A stretch of 64,000 bases of DNA from Dokdonia pacifica (GTDB lineage: Bacteria > Bacteroidota > Bacteroidia > Flavobacteriales > Flavobacteriaceae). The notes beneath the pieces were generated by a model that was not told the DNA's origin, searched no databases, and saw only the letters and a program-made list of their open reading frames with translations. The stretch is taken from positions 310,001 to 374,000 of the forward strand of contig NZ_FZNY01000002.1 in assembly GCF_900188275.1 (NCBI RefSeq), given 5' to 3'. The position numbers were made by a program, and so were the translations under genes. Shown in pieces: positions 24,419-31,980 of this stretch (positions are counted from its first letter, which is position 1; the number at the start of each line of letters is the position of its first letter).

Positions 24419-25441
24419 CTATCTAAAACCTTGTAAAAACATCAAGAAGTGTTCGTGATGAGACTCAGAATAGTCTAAATGTGTAACTATACGGAGTTTT
24501 CCTTGTCCCATGTCACTTATAGTTATTTGTTTTTCAGATAATTGGTCAATAAATCTTTGTTTAGAAGGGCTATCAGAAAGATTAAAAATCACAATATTGG
24601 TATCAATAGGTTCTACAGAAGCAACCACATCCATTCTTTCTAATACATTTCCTAATGCTTTAGCTCTTTGATGGTCAATACGCATTCTATCCAAATGATG
24701 ATCTAATGCATAAATCCCAGCGGCTGCCATATAGCCTACTTGACGCATGCCTCCTCCTAATATTTTACGCACCCGAATTGCTTTGTCCATAAATTGTTGT
24801 TTCCCCACTAAAACAGACCCCATTGGCGCTCCTAATCCTTTAGACAAACACACAGAAATTGTATCAAAGACCTGCCCATAATCTTTAGGGTTTTCATTTT
24901 TAGCGATCATTGCATTCCATAGGCGTGCACCATCTAAATGAAATCCTAAGCCGTGATGATCACATACGTTTTTTATGCGCTTTATCTCTTCAAAATTATA
25001 ACAAGCTCCTCCCCCTTTATTTGTGGTGTTTTCTAAGCAAACCAATGTTGTAAGCGGGCTATGATAAAAATCTGGTGGATTAATAGCTTCCTCTACTTGA
25101 GATGCAGTAATCATCCCTCTATTCCCTGATAATAACTTACAGGATACCCCACTATTAAACGAAACACCACCTCCTTCATAATTATATACATGAGCATATG
25201 CATCTGCTATTAACTGCTCACCAGGTTGTGTATGAATTTTTATCGCTGCTTGATTGGTCATACTCCCCGTTGGGAAATACAAAGCACTATCCATTCCAAA
25301 CATATCTGCAATACGTCGTTCTAATTCATTTACAGATGGGTCTTCTTTATATACATCATCACCTACTTCTGCTTTCATCATAAACTCCAGCATAGCTGGA
25401 GTAGGTTTTGTAAGTGTATCTGATCGTAAATCTATTTTCAT
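24419..25441 (-). CDS. ltaE: low-specificity L-threonine aldolase
   Basis: 340 residues, normal length. A PLP enzyme that splits L-threonine to glycine and acetaldehyde. Seen: the N-terminal DLRSDTLTKPTPAM, EVGDDVYKEDPSVNELE, His84 in AYAHVYNYE (stacks on PLP in the family), LENTTNKGGG, FHLDGARLWNA and the PLP lysine Lys201 in VCLSKGLGAPMGS. It lies 47 nt after the metalloprotease gene and might share a transcript with it, though functionally they look unrelated. Confidence 0.94.
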   Translation of the reverse strand: MKIDLRSDTLTKPTPAMLEFMMKAEVGDDVYKEDPSVNELERRIADMFGMDSALYFPTGSMTNQAAIKIHTQPGEQLIADAYAHVYNYEGGGVSFNSGVSCKLLSGNRGMITASQVEEAINPPDFYHSPLTTLVCLENTTNKGGGACYNFEEIKRIKNVCDHHGLGFHLDGARLWNAMIAKNENPKDYGQVFDTISVCLSKGLGAPMGSVLVGKQQFMDKAIRVRKILGGGMRQVGYMAAAGIYALDHHLDRMRIDHQRAKALGNVLERMDVVASVEPIDTNIVIFNLSDSPSKQRFIDQLSEKQITISDMGQGKLRIVTHLDYSESHHEHFLMFLQGFR

Positions 25442-25488
25442 AAAAATTATAGCAAATTAATTATATCCTTCTAATAAACGTGTGCGTA

Positions 25489-27888
25489 CTATTCTTGAAA
25501 ACATCCTATCGGAGAACCATCTGGGATTTTTGGAGATGGTATCACCTTAAAGGTTTCTGGTTTATCTAATGTTTTCTTGATTTGATCTATCATATTCATA
25601 TCATTAGCATTACTCATACTTAAAGATGAAAGAATTTTAGATCGTAATACGAATTTCACAGTAGCTTTTGTTTGTGGTATCGCATTAGGGTGTACATATA
25701 GATTTAATAGATGTTTCACCACATTATAATTAACTGTAGTTTGCACTTCATTTTTGTATGCATCCTTTTCATTGCTATTTAATGTCTCTTTAACTAGCAG
25801 TTCTAACATATCTTGCAATCCTAATTGTTTTGCATCTAGTGCTTTTTGTTGTACTAAACGATTAGCACGTTCTGGATGTAATAATAATCCTAAAGTCATA
25901 TCACTAGCAGTTGCTGGAGCGCCTAGTGCATCAAAAGCAACACCCGTTTTACTTTGAAAACTTTCTCTAGTACGATAATACCCATGCGCTCTAGGCGGAA
26001 ATAACGAAAGCTGGTCTTTAGGTATCATTAGTGCATCAGCTTTTAGTGTTTTAAGTACGCTTGCAAGAGCTTGCTTTTGACTTTTAGCATCTAATACTTC
26101 TGTCACCTTCAAATTAGCATCTCCTTTAACTGCATAATTATAATCTAATCCTCCTATCATTTTAACAGCTGCTTCCGTTTGATACCGATGATAAAAATAT
26201 AAGGGAACAAAAACATCTTCCAAAACTGAATACGGTTCATCTGTACGGATATTATCTACAGAAAAATTTGAAATTGCATGTGCACGCAATTTCAACACAT
26301 TTTCTAATTCTTTATCTGCTTGTACCCCATTATCCCAAAGGTGTGCTTTATAGTGAGCCCCACCTTGCGGTCTTGCATCACTATCTGTGATATAACGCAG
26401 TCCATTCTTTTCGGCAGTTTCAAGTACCGAGTTTAAATACTCACGCTCTGCCATTCCATTAGGAACAATTCCATAACTATAGGCCACAGTTACTTTATCC
26501 CACGCACCTATTCCTGTTGCGTATGCATCAGAAAAGTCAACAGCACCATTTTTTAATTGTAATGTTGGATGAGGATAATCCATAACACTAGCTCTACCAT
26601 TAGGACTAGCAGCAAAATTATGTGCAAATCCAATAGTATGCCCTACTTCATGCGCACTTAACTGTCGTATACGCGCTAATGCCATTTCCAACATAGGTTG
26701 ATAATTTGCATCACTTTGAGCAAAAGGTTTATTCATAAGTGCTTGAGCTATTAAAAAGTCTTGTCGTATACGTAAACTCCCTAAGCTTACATGTCCTTTG
26801 ATAATTTCTCCAGTACGAGGATCTGTAACACTAGCTCCATAACTCCATCCACGCGTACTACGATGCACCCATTGAATCACATTATAACGTAAATCCATAG
26901 GATCTGCATTATCTGGTAACATCTTAACTTGAAAAGCATCTTTAAAACCAATTGCTTCATAAGCTTGATTCCACCATTGCGCTCCTTCTAATAAAGCAGA
27001 TCGCACGGGCTCTGGAGTTCCTGGGTCCAAATAATAGATAATAGGCTCTACAGCTTCACTTACAGTAGCATTTGGGTTTTTCTTAATTAATCGGTGTCTA
27101 TTAGCATATCGTTTACGGATAGATTCTTGAACTGGGGTTGCATAATCCAAAAAGCTAGTTGATATATTTCCAGCTCTTGGGTCAAAAACTCTAGGCGTAT
27201 ATCCATCATCCGGTAATTCTACAAAAGAGTAATGTTGTACTAGAGATACCGAAGAGGCATCTGGTGCAACTGTTCTTAAATTTCTACCTGTAGGCTGTCC
27301 CTTAAATGTTAATAATGCTTCAAACTCTGTATTTTTCGGAAAGCTCTTAGTACGCTCCATAGCAAGAGCACTTCGGTTTTTATCTATTTTATACCCTCCT
27401 TCTTTCTGAAACTTTAAACGAGTAGCAACACCGTGTGTATCTTCCATTAGAAATGGAGTTACGTCAATTACAAACGTATTCCCTTTTGTTTCCTTTATAG
27501 GAAAGCCATATAATACAGATGTAGCAAACGCTTCTTCTATAGATCTACGTTCTAGTTCATTAGATGTATTAGCTCTATAATTTTGATTAGGCTGTACTAA
27601 TAGTAATTTGTTACCAGCTTTCTTAAAATATACGATAGCAGAGCCTCCTAATTGTCCTCTATCAAGTCCTATATCATTAGATCCAAGACCAGTACGTAAG
27701 GAATGTACATATAAAAACTCTTGATCAATTTTATCTACTTCAAGATATAGTTTATCTGCACTTTCATCATAATGAATCTTAAAATACCCGTCTTGTGTTT
27801 GAAGGTCTTTTTTTCCTTCCAAGAATTGTGCATTCCCTATAATAGTGTAAAAAACAACCATCATAGATACTAGTAAAGTCTTTCTCAT
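25489..27888 (-). CDS. secreted zinc-dependent metalloprotease (DUF5117/DUF4953 type)
   Basis: 799 residues with signal peptide (IIGNAQ). The N-terminal region (about 25-230, QEFLYVHSLRTGLGSNDIGLDRGQLG) fits the DUF5117/DUF5118 domain and the remainder the DUF4953 catalytic part. The zinc motif is HEVGHTIGFAHN, with His413, Glu414, His417 and His423, the extended HExxHxxGxxH pattern of metzincin-like proteases. RSTRGWSYGASVTDPRTGEI upstream of it is also family-typical. Substrate unknown; the signal peptide implies periplasmic or surface location. A palindrome of the TTTCGCGAAA family lies 38 nt upstream of the start. Confidence 0.92.
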   Translation of the reverse strand: MRKTLLVSMMVVFYTIIGNAQFLEGKKDLQTQDGYFKIHYDESADKLYLEVDKIDQEFLYVHSLRTGLGSNDIGLDRGQLGGSAIVYFKKAGNKLLLVQPNQNYRANTSNELERRSIEEAFATSVLYGFPIKETKGNTFVIDVTPFLMEDTHGVATRLKFQKEGGYKIDKNRSALAMERTKSFPKNTEFEALLTFKGQPTGRNLRTVAPDASSVSLVQHYSFVELPDDGYTPRVFDPRAGNISTSFLDYATPVQESIRKRYANRHRLIKKNPNATVSEAVEPIIYYLDPGTPEPVRSALLEGAQWWNQAYEAIGFKDAFQVKMLPDNADPMDLRYNVIQWVHRSTRGWSYGASVTDPRTGEIIKGHVSLGSLRIRQDFLIAQALMNKPFAQSDANYQPMLEMALARIRQLSAHEVGHTIGFAHNFAASPNGRASVMDYPHPTLQLKNGAVDFSDAYATGIGAWDKVTVAYSYGIVPNGMAEREYLNSVLETAEKNGLRYITDSDARPQGGAHYKAHLWDNGVQADKELENVLKLRAHAISNFSVDNIRTDEPYSVLEDVFVPLYFYHRYQTEAAVKMIGGLDYNYAVKGDANLKVTEVLDAKSQKQALASVLKTLKADALMIPKDQLSLFPPRAHGYYRTRESFQSKTGVAFDALGAPATASDMTLGLLLHPERANRLVQQKALDAKQLGLQDMLELLVKETLNSNEKDAYKNEVQTTVNYNVVKHLLNLYVHPNAIPQTKATVKFVLRSKILSSLSMSNANDMNMIDQIKKTLDKPETFKVIPSPKIPDGSPIGCFQE

Positions 27889-27925
27889 TTTTCTAATGTT
27901 TGAAGAGACCTAAGATAATGGTTTG

Positions 27926-27945
27926 TACGCTTTCGCGAAAGCGTA
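27926..27945. repeat. 20-bp perfect palindrome of the TTTCGCGAAA family
   Basis: TACGCTTTCGCGAAAGCGTA, perfect palindrome in the spacer between the metalloprotease start and the propeller lipoprotein stop, i.e. within a probable minus-strand leader. Confidence 0.9.
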
Positions 27946-27987
27946 ATTACAAATCCTCCACTATAAAATATACACAGTTATAAACAA

Positions 27988-29079
27988 CTATGATCTTGGA
28001 ATAACTACGAGCCCTAATGATTGATCGGCAACAGCTACATGTGTCTCATTTGCAGCCACACCAGTTGGCTCGGTTAAAGTGCCTAAAGTAGTAATAACTG
28101 TAGCAGACGAAGGGTCGATTACGGTTACTTCATCATTGGTCACGCCTACAACAAAAAGGAATTCTCCATCTGTACCTATATTGGTAGGCTCATACCCAAG
28201 AGGTATTTGAGACAGTGCATTATTATTTTCTAAATCAATGACCTCTATTCCTTCTGCTGCAAAATTTGCGACATACAAGCTTCCATCAAGGTATTCACTC
28301 TCTACTGGGAAATTAGCAGGTCCAAAGGGTGCTCCAAAAGGTCCTTGAAATTGTCCTGAAGTTAACACCACTACATCTGGTGTTGATAACACCGCTCCTG
28401 CTCCATTAAAGTTTACTATTTGTATTCCCCAATTTGCAACATTTCCTAGGTCTTGAGAATAAAATCCTTGTGCACCTCCAGATACAGGCCTTACAAAAAC
28501 ATCTGGAGCTCCTGTACGGTTATCTACAATAGGAATCCCATTAGTAGCTAACTCTAACGTTCCTTGCGATGCTGAGTAATTAAAAATTTGAGTGTTCGAT
28601 CCACCAGCACCTCCAGAAACAGCAAGCACACAATTGGCAGCAGATAATCCTGAAAAAATAGCAAAGTTTGCAGAAACTGTTGCTACAACTTCTGGCACAA
28701 AAGGATTTTCATAGGTTAGCATTTGAATCGTAGTACCTCGTTGAATAAATAATAATTCATTTACAGGGTCTACCGTAATATCATCGGCAGCAATAGCAAC
28801 AGAGCTACGTTGATCTGTAGCAACTTCTGCTATTTGGATAGAAGCGCCGCAAGTGGCATAAGCGTATCCATTTACAACGACTACATTGGTACAACCATCT
28901 GCGCCACGTATGCCATCAAACTCTCCTAATTCCTGAAAACCTTCTTGATCTTGAATCTCATCTGTTGTTTGAGAAAGTGTTGTCGTATTGGATACTAGCA
29001 ACTCCTCTTCTACAGTGTCTGAAGTGCAAGAAAAAATAAATAAAGAAATAAATAATAAGAGATAAGATGTACGTAACAT
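27988..29079 (-). CDS. beta-propeller lipoprotein
   Basis: 363 residues from the ATG at 29079; this start directly precedes a lipoprotein signal (MLRTSYLLLFISLFIFSC), so an upstream in-frame start at 29127 is unlikely. After an acidic linker, residues about 65-360 show repeats of 40-45 residues with patterns such as VVVVNGYAYATCG, VEGIEVIDLENNNALSQIPLG-like strands and VTVIDPSSATVITTLGTLTEP, typical of YncE/surface-layer seven-bladed propellers. Likely anchored in the outer membrane; no ligand can be assigned. It is divergent from prfB. Confidence 0.75.
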   Translation of the reverse strand: MLRTSYLLLFISLFIFSCTSDTVEEELLVSNTTTLSQTTDEIQDQEGFQELGEFDGIRGADGCTNVVVVNGYAYATCGASIQIAEVATDQRSSVAIAADDITVDPVNELLFIQRGTTIQMLTYENPFVPEVVATVSANFAIFSGLSAANCVLAVSGGAGGSNTQIFNYSASQGTLELATNGIPIVDNRTGAPDVFVRPVSGGAQGFYSQDLGNVANWGIQIVNFNGAGAVLSTPDVVVLTSGQFQGPFGAPFGPANFPVESEYLDGSLYVANFAAEGIEVIDLENNNALSQIPLGYEPTNIGTDGEFLFVVGVTNDEVTVIDPSSATVITTLGTLTEPTGVAANETHVAVADQSLGLVVIPRS

Positions 29080-29215
29080 AGCAGTAGTTTTTTTAATAGT
29101 ATACTTTGCTATGTCGATGAAATTCAAGAAAATTACAAAATCACAAGAGAATTCTACAACTTGAAATTTGAATGGGTTCTAAAATTAAAACTTGATAAGT
29201 ATCTTCATTTAATCA

Positions 29216-29245
29216 TTGAAATTCTATTGTAATCTTTTATTTTTG
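29216..29245 (+). promoter_or_regulatory. promoter of prfB
   Basis: TTG at 29216-29218, 19 nt spacer, then TATTTTTG at 29238-29245. Both elements and the spacing fit the flavobacterial sigma-A consensus. Transcription is expected to start near 29251, about 14 nt before the ATG. Confidence 0.65.
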
Positions 29246-29264
29246 ATATCTACTTTAAACCATT

Positions 29265-30369
29265 ATGATTACAATAGAACAATTAAAATCACTCCAAGAG
29301 CGTATAACAAGCTTAAGGAGATATCTTTGACATAGATCGTAAACTTATAGAAATAGCAAACGAAGAAGAAAAAACATTTGATCCAAATTTCTGGAACAAC
29401 GCAAAAGAAGCCGAGGCTTTTATGAAAACACTTCGTTCTAAGAAAAAATGGGTAAAAGACTATGAGACTGCAAAATCTCAAACGGAAGATTTAGAAGTAT
29501 TGTATGAATTTGCAAAAGAAGGAGATGCTACTGAAGAAGAAGTTCAAAAACAATATGATAGTACATTAGATGTATTAGAGAATATTGAGTTTAGAAACAT
29601 GCTTTCTGAAGAAGGAGATGAGATGAGTGCTGTCTTACAAATTACAGCGGGTGCTGGAGGCACAGAGGCATGTGATTGGGCCAGTATGCTTATGCGCATG
29701 TACTTAATGTGGTCAGAAAAGAAAGGGTACAAAGTGAAAGAGCTTAACTTTCAAGAAGGTGATGTAGCTGGTATTAATACGGTTACTTTAGAAATAAATG
29801 GAGAATTTGCTTTTGGCTGGCTCAAAAGTGAAAATGGGGTACACAGACTGGTACGTATTTCTCCTTTTGATAGTAATGCAAAGCGTCATACATCTTTTGC
29901 ATCTGTTTATGTGTATCCGCTAGTAGATGATACGATAGAGATTGATATAAACCCTGCAGATTATGAAATTGTAACCGCTAGATCTTCTGGTGCTGGTGGC
30001 CAAAATGTAAATAAAGTAGAAACCAAAGTACAATTAACCCACTTCCCTAGCGGCATCAAAATCTCCTGTTCGGATAGTAGATCTCAACATGATAATAGAG
30101 CTACTGCCCTACAAATGCTTCGATCGCAATTATATGAAATTGAATTACGTAAACGAATGGAAGCACGTCAAGATATTGAAGCGAGTAAAATGAAAATAGA
30201 ATGGGGATCACAAATACGTTCCTATGTACTAGACGATAGACGGGTTAAAGATCATCGTACAAATTATGAATACAGACAACCAGAAAAAGTATTGGATGGA
30301 GAAATTGATGCTTTTCTGAAGAGTTACCTCATGGCAATGGGGCAAGAAGAAGCTAGTGACCAATTATAA
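29265..30369 (+). CDS. prfB: peptide chain release factor 2, programmed +1 frameshift
   Basis: The start ATG is at 29265. Codon 22 is an in-frame TGA (29328-29330); continuing after a +1 slip at CTT gives [19 protein letters not shown] and the rest of RF2, 367 residues in total (joined 29265-29327 and 29329-30369). The TGA-recognition tripeptide SPF is present in [14 protein letters not shown], and the peptidyl-transferase motif GGQ in [16 protein letters not shown]2 ends translation at UGA and UAA. The frameshift site is annotated separately. Without the frameshift the gene would look 5'-truncated, starting near 29422. Confidence 0.96.
29314..29331 (+). promoter_or_regulatory. RF2 autoregulatory frameshift site
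   Basis: AAGGAGATATCTTTGAC: a Shine-Dalgarno-like AAGGAG, then slippery CTT before TGA and C, the same arrangement as the E. coli prfB site (SD-like, CUU UGA C). RF2 shortage favours the +1 shift. The SD-like element stands out because ordinary gene starts in this window lack one. Confidence 0.92.
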
Positions 30370-30381
30370 ATATAATGTATA

Positions 30382-30441
30382 CGCTTTCGCGAAATCGAAC
30401 TTGTGAGATTCACGACCATAGGGAGAGCAAAGCGATAAAGC
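30382..30441. repeat. composite dispersed repeat, copy B
   Basis: Begins ACGCTTTCGCGAAATCG (one change from the perfect palindrome), continues CGAACTTGTGAGATTCAC and GACCATAGGGAGAGC, and ends AAAGCGATAAAGCGTA. Its ends TACGCTTT and AAAGCGTA are inverted repeats of each other. Copy A (22939-23018) matches over the whole length apart from one 20-nt insert. It lies between prfB and the HAD gene. Confidence 0.75.
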
Positions 30442-30453
30442 GTAATAAGAATT

Positions 30454-31071
30454 ATGAAAGAGATTAAAACAATTATATTTGATTTGGGCGGTGTTTTGAT
30501 AGACTGGAGTCCTGAATATGTATATCTAAAAGAATTTAGAGGAGACCGAGTAAAAATGGATTGGTTTTTACAACATATTTGCGCATGGGATTGGAATGTA
30601 AATCAAGATGCTGGATACCCTATAACCAAAGCAACAGAAGAGCGCATAGCTTTGTTTCCTGAATATGAAGCACTCATAAAAATGTATTATGGGCGTTGGG
30701 AAGAAATGCTAGGATATGCACATGAAGATACCCTTGTAATTTTAAAGAAGCTAGTAGACAATCCAAATTATAGAGTCTTAGCATTAACCAATTGGAGTGG
30801 AGAAACTTGGCCTAAAGCCATTGCAAAATTCCCATGGTTACAATGGTTTGAAGGAATTTTAGTGTCGGGAGACGAAAATATGCGTAAACCATTTGCTTCT
30901 ATTTATAATCTTATGCTAGACCGTTATCAAATTAATGCAGAAGAAGCAGTATTTATAGATGATAGCTATGCAAATGTACAAGGCTGTGAAGCCGTAGGAA
31001 TCACCGGAGTTCATTTTAAAAATGCTCCGACATTAGAAATACAATTAAGAACCTTAGGAATTACCATATAA
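30454..31071 (+). CDS. HAD-superfamily hydrolase
   Basis: 205 residues. HAD motif I is IIFDLGGVLIDW (nucleophile Asp near residue 10), motif II ALTNWS, motif III with Lys in DENMRKPFASIY, and motif IV VFIDDSYANVQGCEAVG. The inserted cap (about 20-90, YLKEFRGDRVKMDWF) is helical, placing it in the class I group near YihX-like and haloacid dehalogenase-like enzymes. Substrate unknown; probably a small phosphatase in the cytosol. Downstream of a composite repeat, and 69 nt before the ArsC-like gene. Confidence 0.88.
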   Translation: MKEIKTIIFDLGGVLIDWSPEYVYLKEFRGDRVKMDWFLQHICAWDWNVNQDAGYPITKATEERIALFPEYEALIKMYYGRWEEMLGYAHEDTLVILKKLVDNPNYRVLALTNWSGETWPKAIAKFPWLQWFEGILVSGDENMRKPFASIYNLMLDRYQINAEEAVFIDDSYANVQGCEAVGITGVHFKNAPTLEIQLRTLGITI

Positions 31072-31095
31072 ATAATAACCAATTAATTTTTAGCA

Positions 31096-31133
31096 CGCTT
31101 TTCCTGTCTATTGACAGGCAGGCACGAAAGCAA
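31096..31133. repeat. palindrome with a nested CCTGTC/GACAGG insert
   Basis: CGCTTT is separated from CGAAAGC by TCCTGTCTATTGACAGGCA and further CAGG-like bases. The arms match the TTTCGCGAAA palindrome and the insert is itself an inverted repeat related to the CCTGCCGGCAGG unit of copy A at 22970. It ends 7 nt before the ATG of the ArsC-like gene. Confidence 0.65.
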
Positions 31134-31140
31134 ACTCATT

Positions 31141-31482
31141 ATGATTAAAATCTATCACCACCCAAAATGTTCAAAGAGTCGAGAAGGATTAGCTATTGTT
31201 GAAGCTTCAGGCAAACCTTTTCAAATTATCAAATACATGGATGAGCAATTACCAGTTCCTACATTAGAGCGACTTATTGACACCTTGGGAATCAAACCTA
31301 TAGAACTTGTACGCACTAATGAAACAATATGGAAAGAAAGCTATAAAGGAAAAGAACTGTCTGATACTGAGATCATAAAAGCTCTTGCTACACATCCTAA
31401 ATTAATAGAAAGACCTATTGTTGTTAATGGAAAAAAAGCAATTATAGGACGTCCACCTTTGAATATTAAATCTATTTTGTAA
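31141..31482 (+). CDS. ArsC/Spx-family protein (arsenate reductase-like)
   Basis: 113 residues from the ATG at 31141; an upstream in-frame TTG at 31111 lies inside a repeat and is unlikely to be used. IYHHPKCSKSREGL has the ArsC nucleophile cysteine (Cys9) in the H-x-x-x-C-S-x-S-R context, and the later LIERPIVVNGKKAIIGRPP carries the conserved arginine of glutaredoxin-dependent arsenate reductases. The family also includes YfgD-like proteins of uncertain function. No arsenic resistance genes lie nearby. Confidence 0.88.
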   Translation: MIKIYHHPKCSKSREGLAIVEASGKPFQIIKYMDEQLPVPTLERLIDTLGIKPIELVRTNETIWKESYKGKELSDTEIIKALATHPKLIERPIVVNGKKAIIGRPPLNIKSIL

Positions 31483-31532
31483 ATTCACACCATAAAATTA
31501 AATTCTATCTAAATAATATTACTGAATTCATT

Positions 31533-31886
31533 ATGAAAAAAATAATCGCAATAGTAGCACTTTGTTTCCTAGGATTAGGAGTTGCTCAGGCTCAGGTATC
31601 TTCTCAAAAAGCACCTGTAAAAAGCGCATTACAGACAGGAGTTGTTGAGATGCTTACTCAAAAATTAAACTTAACTCCTCAACAAGTTGCTTCTGTAACT
31701 AAAATTATGGGCGTATTTGCTCAGTCTAGAAAAACAGTTTCTCAATCTTCTGGAATGCCATCAGAGACAAAGGCTGAGAAGCTAAAGAAAATAAACGACA
31801 GAGAAGATTTAAATATGAAAAACATACTTGATGAAGCTCAATATGCAAAGTTCCAAGAACTAGCAAAAGACATTAGAAAAGGATAA
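31533..31886 (+). CDS. small periplasmic protein with LTPQQ motif (Spy/CpxP-like)
   Basis: 117 residues with a clean signal peptide (LGVAQAQ). The mature protein is all helical with NLTPQQVASVTKIM and a lysine-rich end KLKKINDREDLNMKNILDEAQYAKFQEL. The LTPQQ motif and size fit small extracytoplasmic helical proteins similar to Spy/CpxP, which are periplasmic chaperones elsewhere. I place it by fold pattern only. It has its own terminator at 31917 and precedes a TonB-type receptor. Confidence 0.6.
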   Translation: MKKIIAIVALCFLGLGVAQAQVSSQKAPVKSALQTGVVEMLTQKLNLTPQQVASVTKIMGVFAQSRKTVSQSSGMPSETKAEKLKKINDREDLNMKNILDEAQYAKFQELAKDIRKG

Positions 31887-31916
31887 CTCTTTTAACTACT
31901 GTTTAACACTCGGATT

Positions 31917-31945
31917 AACGCCAGTTTAACAACTGGCGTTTTTTT
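31917..31945 (+). terminator. intrinsic terminator
   Basis: AACGCCAGTT (31917-31926), TAAC loop, AACTGGCGTT (31931-31940), then a T tract. A textbook terminator 31 nt after the small periplasmic gene. Confidence 0.9.
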
Positions 31946-31980
31946 ATGCAGTAATTTCGATTCAAATTTTAGAAGAAAGA

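Noticed and set aside
29422-30369. prfB read as a gene starting near 29422
   Set aside because: The upstream sequence clearly encodes RF2 residues in two frames joined at CTT-TGA-C, so the short version ignores the programmed frameshift.
22929-30450. The composite repeats as riboswitches or ncRNAs
   Set aside because: They recur after unrelated genes, contain nested palindromes, and resemble inserted repeat DNA more than a conserved aptamer; no expression evidence is available.
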